DNA of 64,000 bases from Vibrio sp. HI00D65 (GTDB taxonomy: Bacteria; Pseudomonadota; Gammaproteobacteria; Enterobacterales; Vibrionaceae), in contig NZ_LWEH01000140.1 in assembly GCF_001635455.1 (NCBI RefSeq), positions 55,444-119,443 on the forward strand. Reading direction: 5' to 3'. This document shows, one piece after another, positions 58,321 to 64,000 of the stretch. Positions within the stretch are counted from its first letter, which is position 1. Every line of letters begins with the position of its first letter. The notes under the pieces are model-generated. The model was not told where the DNA came from and ran no database searches. It worked only from the letters and a program-made list of their open reading frames with translations. The position numbers and the translations under genes are program-made.

Positions 58321-60501
58321 TTAAATTCTTGACGCAGCTGCGTACTGCTTCAACAAGTCCGGCACATCTAGAATCAATGCAATGTGACCATCACTTGTAA
58401 TTGTTGCACCTGCCATGCCTGGCGTACCTTGCAACAGTTTATCAAGCGGCTTGATAACCACTTCTTCTTGACCGATAAGCGTATCAACAACAAAACCAAC
58501 ACGCTGGCTACCTAGTTGCACGATAACCACATGACCATGTCCTTTACGTAGCTCAACATCGCCAGCCTTCGGTGCAAGCCAGTTCTGCAAGTAGAACAAT
58601 GGAATCGATTTATCTCGAACGATGATGGTCAACTGGCCATCAACCACGTTAGTGCGGCTTAAATCTAGGTGGAAAATCTCGTTAACCGAAGCCAAAGGCA
58701 GCGCAAATGGGTGACCAGAAACACCAACCATCAAGGTAGGTAGGATCGCTAGTGTCAGTGGAACCTTGATCGTAATCTTGGTGCCTTGTCCCATTTCAGA
58801 ATCGATATCAATTGAGCCATTCAGTGTGTTGATCGCTGTTTTCACAACGTCCATACCTACACCACGACCAGAGATATCAGAGATCTGCTCTTTACTTGAG
58901 AAGCCTGGTGCGAAGATTAGGTTGAAACACTCTTTATTTGATAAACGAGAAGCAGCATCTTCATCCATCAGACCACGCTTGACCGCAATAGCACGAAGCT
59001 TATCAGGGTCCATACCGCCACCGTCATCAACGATAGCCAGTTCAATGTGGTCACCCTCTTGAGAGGCAGATAGAATCACTTTACCGGTTCTTGATTTACC
59101 CGCTATCACTCGGTCTTCCGGCATTTCAATACCGTGGTCAACTGAGTTTCTCACCAAGTGAATCAGTGGATCAGCAAGCGCTTCTACTAGGTTTTTATCT
59201 AGGTCCGTTTCTTCGCCGCGCATCTCAAGAACGATGTCTTTTTTCAGGCTACGAGCAAGGTCACGGACAACTCGAGGGAAACGACCAAATACTTTCTTGA
59301 TCGGTTGCATACGAGTCTTCATTACCGCACCTTGTAGGTCTGCAGTAACAACATCTAGGTTAGAAACAGCTTTCGACATTTCTTCGTCGTTGCTATTTAA
59401 ACCAAGGCTAACCAATCGGTTACGAACCAATACCAATTCGCCAACCATGTTCATAATGGTATCCAGCGTAGAGGTATCTACACGAACGGTCGCTTCCGCT
59501 TGTTGCTTTTTAGCAGGCGCTTTCACTTCCGCTTTCGCAGGGGCATTTGGTGTAGGTTCAGCTTTAACTGCTACTGGTGCAGCTGGTTGCGGCTTAGGCG
59601 CAGCTTGTGGTGCCACTGGTTTCGCTTCTGCTGGCTTAGTTGCAGCATCAAGTTCTTCAGCCGATGGACCGTTACCTGAACCATGTAATTGGTCAAGTAA
59701 CATCTCAAACTCTTCGTCTGTCATCAGGTCATCACCTTCAGACATCGCCGAAACTGGAGCAACAGGAGGAGCTGGCGGTGGAGGCGGCGTCGAACCCGTA
59801 CTTGTCGGGCTGTTACCCGCACCATGCAGTTCGTCCAATAACTTTTCGAATTCGTCATCAGTGATATCACCACTATCAACCACAGGTTGTGGCGCAGCTG
59901 GTGCTGGCGGCGGTGTTGGTGCTACAGATGACGTTGGTGAACCACCTTTACCATGAAGTTCATCAAGCAGACGCTCGAATTCATCTTCAGAGATATCGTC
60001 TACTGAAGAGGCGCTGATGCTCGGACTTTCGACAACCGGTTCAGGTTCAACAGCGATAGGCTCAGGGATAACAGGTGCAGGCGCTTCTACTGGTGCAACT
60101 TCATCCGCTGACTCTGGCTTACAAAGACGGTGAAGTTCATCCAATAATGCTTGATCTGCTGGCACTAAAGGTTCCTGATCTTGCACGGCTTGGAACTGTG
60201 TATTAACAGTGTCTAGAGCCTGCAGCATAGTATCCATCAAACCTGATGTTACGCTGCGTTGGCCATTGCGTAGAATGTCGAACACATTCTCAGCACCATG
60301 ACAAGTATCCACCAGCTCAGTTAATGCTAGGAAACCAGCACCACCTTTTACTGTATGGAAACCACGGAAAATAGCATTTAATAGGTCTTTGTCGTCAGGG
60401 TTATTCTCAAGCTCTACCAGCTGCTCTGATAGAAGTTCAAGGATCTCTCCTGCTTCGACTAAAAAGTCCTGAAGAATATCTTCGTCTAAATCGTAGCTCA
60501 T
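58321..60501 (-). CDS. cheA: Chemotaxis histidine kinase CheA
   Basis: A 726-residue cytoplasmic kinase. P1 (1-105) has the phosphorylated His49 in [12 protein letters not shown]. The linker (about 130-340) is rich in Pro and Ala and carries three near-identical modules of about 20 residues ending in LLDELHG or LLDQLHG (around 168-187, 211-231, 258-278). P3/P4 follow, with LVRNSVDHG as N box and DDGGGMD and GRGVGMDVV as ATP-binding motifs, then the P5 regulatory domain ([17 protein letters not shown]). No ordinary P2 domain is visible in the linker. AAGGTAACGT precedes the ATG. It is co-transcribed with cheZ and cheB. Confidence 0.96.
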   Translation of the reverse strand: MSYDLDEDILQDFLVEAGEILELLSEQLVELENNPDDKDLLNAIFRGFHTVKGGAGFLALTELVDTCHGAENVFDILRNGQRSVTSGLMDTMLQALDTVNTQFQAVQDQEPLVPADQALLDELHRLCKPESADEVAPVEAPAPVIPEPIAVEPEPVVESPSISASSVDDISEDEFERLLDELHGKGGSPTSSVAPTPPPAPAAPQPVVDSGDITDDEFEKLLDELHGAGNSPTSTGSTPPPPPAPPVAPVSAMSEGDDLMTDEEFEMLLDQLHGSGNGPSAEELDAATKPAEAKPVAPQAAPKPQPAAPVAVKAEPTPNAPAKAEVKAPAKKQQAEATVRVDTSTLDTIMNMVGELVLVRNRLVSLGLNSNDEEMSKAVSNLDVVTADLQGAVMKTRMQPIKKVFGRFPRVVRDLARSLKKDIVLEMRGEETDLDKNLVEALADPLIHLVRNSVDHGIEMPEDRVIAGKSRTGKVILSASQEGDHIELAIVDDGGGMDPDKLRAIAVKRGLMDEDAASRLSNKECFNLIFAPGFSSKEQISDISGRGVGMDVVKTAINTLNGSIDIDSEMGQGTKITIKVPLTLAILPTLMVGVSGHPFALPLASVNEIFHLDLSRTNVVDGQLTIIVRDKSIPLFYLQNWLAPKAGDVELRKGHGHVVIVQLGSQRVGFVVDTLIGQEEVVIKPLDKLLQGTPGMAGATITSDGHIALILDVPDLLKQYAAASRI

Positions 60502-60510
60502 ACGTTACCT

Positions 60511-61266
60511 TTAAAATCCAAGACTGGATAACAAATCGTCGACTTCATCTTGAGAAGCAACAGCATCTTCACGCTCTTCTGGATCCATGATTGGTCCTTC
60601 TGGAGTAATCGATGCTTTCTTCTCTGATGTTGGAGTTGGCTCAATCTGATTCGCACCAAAGACGGTGAGAATCTCAACCAAGCGCCCTTCAACCTCATTC
60701 ACCAAGGTAATAACTTTGCTAATAATCTGCCCAGTTAAGTCTTGGAAATCCTGAGCCATTAAGATTTCAGTCAGTTGTCCACGTAGTTCGGTACTATCGC
60801 CCTCTACTTGGACAAGCAATCCATCAATGCGGTGACATAAAGCTTTAAATTGTGCCAGCTCAATGCGGCCATGCATCAGTTCATTCCATTGAGGCCTTAC
60901 TTGAAGTAAACACTCGTGTAGGTTGTCTGCGATTGGCATACAGCGATCGACAGCGTCCATCGTTTTATTTGCCGCAACTTCCGTTTTATCAATGACATAC
61001 TGAAGGCGATCCCTTGCATCAGGGATTTCATCATTTGCGATAACGCTAATGCGCTCGTCAAAGTTGAATTGTGTCAAAGAGTCATGGAGGTCGCGAGTCA
61101 GACTACCTATTTCTTGAAGCATTGGATTGTCTTGAAGACTAAAGTTGTCCTCATAAATGCTTCTAACAAGAGAATCAGCACCTTGCTGCTCATCGTTTTC
61201 AAGCAGCTCTACTAATTTTTTTGCTTGTTCTAATGAAATCATCCTGAGTTCGGCCTTACTCCGCAT
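60511..61266 (-). CDS. cheZ: Protein phosphatase CheZ
   Basis: A 251-residue all-helical protein that speeds dephosphorylation of CheY-P. The four-helix core and the catalytic glutamine region (LMAQDFQDLTGQIISKVI, in part AQDFQDLTGQII) are clear, and the C-terminal CheY-binding helix is DEVDDLLSSLGF. Two starts are possible: ATG at 61266 (MRSKAELRM) or ATG at 61242 (MISLEQAKKL); the second gives a more usual N-terminus, but neither has a perfectly spaced ribosome-binding site. It lies between cheY and cheA. Confidence 0.94.
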   Translation of the reverse strand: MRSKAELRMISLEQAKKLVELLENDEQQGADSLVRSIYEDNFSLQDNPMLQEIGSLTRDLHDSLTQFNFDERISVIANDEIPDARDRLQYVIDKTEVAANKTMDAVDRCMPIADNLHECLLQVRPQWNELMHGRIELAQFKALCHRIDGLLVQVEGDSTELRGQLTEILMAQDFQDLTGQIISKVITLVNEVEGRLVEILTVFGANQIEPTPTSEKKASITPEGPIMDPEEREDAVASQDEVDDLLSSLGF

Positions 61267-61355
61267 ATTTGTGACGCTTCAACGTTTGAGAGAAACGGGA
61301 AACTAAAAAGTTAATCTCTCTCTAGAAGCGCCTAAAAATAGGTTATTTTTAATGC

Positions 61356-61736
61356 TTATAATCGCTCAAAAATCTTATCTAGTTTCTCTTTAAGAGTTGC
61401 GGCAGTGAAAGGCTTCACAATGTAACCATTTACACCCGCTTGCGCAGCTTCGATGATCTGCTCACGCTTCGCTTCTGCTGTGATCATTAGCACTGGAAGG
61501 TGCTTAAGTTCAGCGTCTGCACGAATGTGTTTTAGCAGGTCGATACCTTGCATGCCCGGCATGTTCCAGTCAGTTACCACGAAATCAAATTCGCCTTTTT
61601 TCAGCATAGGTAACGCGGTCAAGCCATCGTCTGCTTCTTGTGTGTTGTTGAAACCTAAGTCGCGAAGTAGGTTTTTAACAATTCGGCGCATCGTTGAAAA
61701 ATCATCAACAATGAGAATTTTCATGTTTTTGTTCAA
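61356..61736 (-). CDS. cheY: Chemotaxis response regulator CheY
   Basis: A single receiver domain of about 126 residues that carries the signal from CheA to the flagellar motor switch. Acidic pocket VDDFSTMRR, phospho-acceptor in [10 protein letters not shown], threonine in MITAEAKR and lysine in [11 protein letters not shown]. The start is not certain: TTG at 61736 follows GGAGG by exactly five bases ([12 protein letters not shown]); GTG at 61748 (MEANLNKN) is the other candidate and matches the version annotated for V. cholerae CheY3 as I recall it; ATG at 61724 is a third. The frame is open to 61790, into the fliA end. Confidence 0.94.
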   Translation of the reverse strand: MNKNMKILIVDDFSTMRRIVKNLLRDLGFNNTQEADDGLTALPMLKKGEFDFVVTDWNMPGMQGIDLLKHIRADAELKHLPVLMITAEAKREQIIEAAQAGVNGYIVKPFTAATLKEKLDKIFERL

Positions 61737-61767
61737 ATTAGCCTCCACTGAATAAAAATCAGTGTTG

Positions 61768-62502
61768 TTAGTCGTTCTGTGTCCAAGCACTTAATTTAGT
61801 GCGTAAACGCTGCATAGATTGGCTCAATATTTGGCTGACACGAGATTCGCTGACACCCAATACTTCCCCAATCTCTTTTAAATTGAGTTCTTCGTCGTAA
61901 TAAAGCGAAAGCACTAGGCCTTCTCTTTCCGGAAGCTGTTTTATCGAATCGATCAAAGCTTGGCGGAATGACTCATCAGCAACTCCTTGAAAAGGCGCGT
62001 TATCTTGAGAGTCTTCATTCGGAGATATTACATCATCTGAGACGCCTAAATCTTCGATCCCGACCAGTCTTGAGCAATTAATATCAGTTAAAGCACTATG
62101 ATACTGCTCTAAACTGAGTCCCATGTGCTTTGCCACTTCGGCATCGCTTGGGTCGCGGTTGAGAGTGCTCTCTAATTCCGCAATTGCACTGCTGATTTCT
62201 CGATTGTTTTTATGAACCGATCTCGGTACCCAATCTCCTCGGCGAATGTCATCCAACATTGCACCACGGATTCGAATACCGGCATACGTCTCAAAGCTTG
62301 CGCCTTTGGTACCATCATAGTTTTGTTGCGCTTCAATCAAGCCGATCATGCCAGCTTGAATCAAGTCATCAACCAATACATTAGGCGGTAATCGCCCCAA
62401 CAAGTGATGAGCGATACGTTTAACCAACACAGAGTACTTCTCAAAAAAAGCCTGTTGGCTATTGTGATTAGCGTGTTGGTCGTAGGTAAGCGCTTTATTC
62501 AC
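61768..62502 (-). CDS. fliA: Flagellar sigma factor FliA (sigma-28)
   Basis: A 244-residue sigma factor for late flagellar and chemotaxis genes. Region 2 is [17 protein letters not shown] and [19 protein letters not shown] (in part [14 protein letters not shown]), with [18 protein letters not shown] (promoter -10 contacts). Region 4 helix-turn-helix is [18 protein letters not shown]. The GTG at 62502 is preceded by GAGGAACC and gives [12 protein letters not shown]; a TTG one codon earlier is also in frame. It overlaps the flhG end by eight bases. Confidence 0.96.
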   Translation of the reverse strand: MNKALTYDQHANHNSQQAFFEKYSVLVKRIAHHLLGRLPPNVLVDDLIQAGMIGLIEAQQNYDGTKGASFETYAGIRIRGAMLDDIRRGDWVPRSVHKNNREISSAIAELESTLNRDPSDAEVAKHMGLSLEQYHSALTDINCSRLVGIEDLGVSDDVISPNEDSQDNAPFQGVADESFRQALIDSIKQLPEREGLVLSLYYDEELNLKEIGEVLGVSESRVSQILSQSMQRLRTKLSAWTQND

Positions 62503-63382
62503 CAAATGGTTCCTCTACAAATTCAGTACGGTTCAGCAGTCTTTCAACAAAGAACTCCAAGTGTCCACTTGGTGTTTTTGGTATTGACCAGGTCAATGCT
62601 TTATTTGCCAATGAGCTGATTGCCAATGCAGCTGGAGAGCGAGGAAACGCGTCGACTACAATTTTCTGCCTCTTGACTGATTGACGTACTTTATCATCTA
62701 AAGGAATACATGCTACGAGTTCGAGGCTCACATTCAAGAAGCGCTCTGTGACCAAAGTCAATTTTGCAAATAATTCTCGGCCTTCACGGTAGCTTCTGAC
62801 CATATTTGCGACAACTTTAAATCGCTGAACTTGGTGCTCTCTGCTCAAAAGCTTAATTAATGCATATGCATCTGTGATTGAGGTAGGTTCATCACATACC
62901 ACAACCACCACATCTTGCGCGGCTCTTGAGAAACTGATCACCATGTCCGAGATACCAGCCGCGGTATCTACTAGCAAGATGTCCATCTCGTCTTCAAGCG
63001 TACCAAATGCGCGAATCAAACCAGCGTGTTGTGCGTGCGATAGCTCTGTCATGCTCTGAGTACCTGAAGTCGCTGGAATGATTTTAATTCCGTGCGGACC
63101 TTCCACAATCGCATCTTTGAGTTCACACTCACCCGCTAACACATGTCCAAGGTTTCGCTTAGAGCGAATACCCAACATGATATCGACGTTTGCAAGGCCT
63201 AAGTCGGCATCAAGCACCATAACTTTTTTACCTTGGCGCGCCATACAAATAGCCATACCTAACGTCACGTTAGATTTACCAACGCCACCTTTACCGCCCG
63301 TTACCGCAATAACTTTGGTGATAGAAGGCTTGGTTAAGCGACGGAGGCCGCTAGCTTGATCGTGTATCATATTTTCATTCAT
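62495..63382 (-). CDS. flhG: Flagellar number regulator FlhG (MinD-like ATPase)
   Basis: A 295-residue ATPase of the MinD type (FleN in Pseudomonas). Deviant Walker A is VTGGKGGVGKSNVTLG, with MVLDADLGLANVDIMLG and LLVDTAAGISDMV as switch regions. An N-terminal activator helix (MIHDQASGLRRL) contains the DQA-GLR pattern that stimulates the FlhF GTPase. It limits flagella to one at the pole. The ATG at 63382 gives the usual length; an upstream in-frame start at 63436 overlaps the end of flhF. GGCGGATAA precedes it. Confidence 0.95.
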   Translation of the reverse strand: MNENMIHDQASGLRRLTKPSITKVIAVTGGKGGVGKSNVTLGMAICMARQGKKVMVLDADLGLANVDIMLGIRSKRNLGHVLAGECELKDAIVEGPHGIKIIPATSGTQSMTELSHAQHAGLIRAFGTLEDEMDILLVDTAAGISDMVISFSRAAQDVVVVVCDEPTSITDAYALIKLLSREHQVQRFKVVANMVRSYREGRELFAKLTLVTERFLNVSLELVACIPLDDKVRQSVKRQKIVVDAFPRSPAALAISSLANKALTWSIPKTPSGHLEFFVERLLNRTEFVEEPFGE

Positions 63383-63395
63383 ATTTATCCGCCGC

Positions 63396-64000
63396 CTAGA
63401 GCCCTTCAGAATCGCTGTTCCAGTAATGAGGTTCATTCTCTGTAGATTTCTCTAATAGCTCATTTGCCTTAGCAATCATGTACTTTGGTTGAGCTATAAC
63501 GATATCTTCAGGAACTCGTTGACCATTTGCTATATAAGCAACTGGTAATGCATTTTGTATTACGACACTGATGAATTCACCAAGACTGAGGGATTCATCC
63601 AATTTAGTCATGATGCATCCCGACAATGGGATTCTTCTAAAGTGTTCAATTGTCTCTTGTAGTACTTTGCGTTGTGCTGTAGCCGGCAAAACAAGGTAGC
63701 TATTGATAACGGAGCCACTCTCTTGCATCAATGTGTCTAACTGCTCAGATAGACGAACATCTCGTTGTCCCATACCTGCAGTATCGACCAGAATCAGGCG
63801 ACGATTACGTAACTGGTATATTACATCGGCCAGTTCGCTAGAATCTTTAGCAACTCTTACAGGACAACCCATAATTCGACCATAAATCGATAACTGCTCA
63901 TGTGCACCTATACGATATGTATCCGTTGTCACTAGTGCGACGTTGTCTGCGCCATATTCCATGGCAGCGCGAGCCGCAAGCTTTGCAACCGTCGTCGTTT
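63396..64000 (-). CDS. flhF: Flagellar placement GTPase FlhF, C-terminal part (cut by window edge)
   Basis: The last 200 or so codons of an SRP-type GTPase that marks the pole for flagellum assembly. The window begins just after the P-loop lysine with TTTVAKLAARAAMEYG. G2/G3 features are VTTDTYRIGAHEQL and ILVDTAGMGQRD, and the G4-like segment is IMTKLDESLSLGEFI. The N-terminal B domain and the P-loop start are outside. It is 13 bases ahead of flhG on the same strand. The reading frame is open to the window end. Confidence 0.95.
   Translation of the reverse strand, partial: TTTVAKLAARAAMEYGADNVALVTTDTYRIGAHEQLSIYGRIMGCPVRVAKDSSELADVIYQLRNRRLILVDTAGMGQRDVRLSEQLDTLMQESGSVINSYLVLPATAQRKVLQETIEHFRRIPLSGCIMTKLDESLSLGEFISVVIQNALPVAYIANGQRVPEDIVIAQPKYMIAKANELLEKSTENEPHYWNSDSEGL

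Noticed and set aside
59234-59956. A 240-codon open frame on the plus strand opposite cheA
   Set aside because: It lies fully antisense to the Pro/Ala-rich CheA linker, is low in complexity (runs of Gly, Ala and Ser), and has no ribosome-binding site; the opposite frame of such sequence is often open by composition.

Overview
The window is chromosomal core sequence of a Vibrio, probably a marine species near the Splendidus clade. The genus call rests on gene order that I recognise from memory: comEA-ppiD-hupB-lon-clpX-clpP-tig followed by dctBD/dctPQM, fadIJ/sigma factor/fadL/fadL, and flhF-flhG-fliA-cheYZAB-parC-parP-cheW-DUF2802-ccmA to ccmI. No rRNA, tRNA, insertion sequence, prophage, integron or CRISPR array was seen.

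Layout. 1-4.1 kb: the end of alaA, two HD-domain nucleotide hydrolases (yfbR, dgt), a DTW-domain tRNA modification enzyme, a rhombosortase and the competence DNA-binding protein comEA. 4.2-12.7 kb: the protein quality-control block ppiD, hupB, lon, clpX, clpP, tig, with a heat-shock type promoter in front of lon. 13.3-20.5 kb: a C4-dicarboxylate module made of the DctB/DctD two-component system and a divergent TRAP transporter dctPQM. The transporter has a sigma-54 promoter with three upstream repeated sites. 20.5-28.7 kb: a second HflX-type GTPase and a glucose-type ABC transporter with its own OmpR-type two-component system. 28.9-36.9 kb: selO, a predicted 33-residue membrane protein, a LysE exporter, prmB, smrB, sixA and a large insulinase-family peptidase. 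37.3-45.8 kb: a fatty-acid region with fadIJ, an ECF sigma factor with a DUF3379 partner, and two FadL-type outer-membrane transporters. FadR-like operators precede fadI and the first fadL, and a strong orphan terminator points to an unannotated small RNA of about 160 nt. 45.9-53.9 kb: mlaA and the complete cytochrome c maturation operon ccmABCDEFGHI. 54.2-64 kb: the flagellar regulation and polar chemotaxis operon (DUF2802, cheW, parP, parC, cheB, cheA, cheZ, cheY, fliA, flhG and flhF cut by the window edge).

How the genes work together. The dct and glucose modules each pair a transporter with a dedicated sensor and regulator. The fad region links fatty-acid entry (FadL), beta-oxidation (FadIJ) and a membrane-associated sigma switch. 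In the last block FlhF/FlhG set polar flagellar number and place, FliA drives late genes, and ParC/ParP place the CheA/CheW array at the pole.

The most interesting non-textbook signals are the candidate small RNA upstream of fadI, a triplicated motif in the CheA linker that could be the ParP docking site, the hexanucleotide array coding 14 Glu-Pro units in ParP, the three-site upstream array at dctP, and two small genes. Several true starts are non-ATG (dgt TTG, prmB TTG, hupB GTG, fliA GTG, the ECF sigma gene GTG, cheY probably TTG), judged from ribosome-binding-site spacing and family length. Functions are assigned by recognising protein families by eye; no database search was run.
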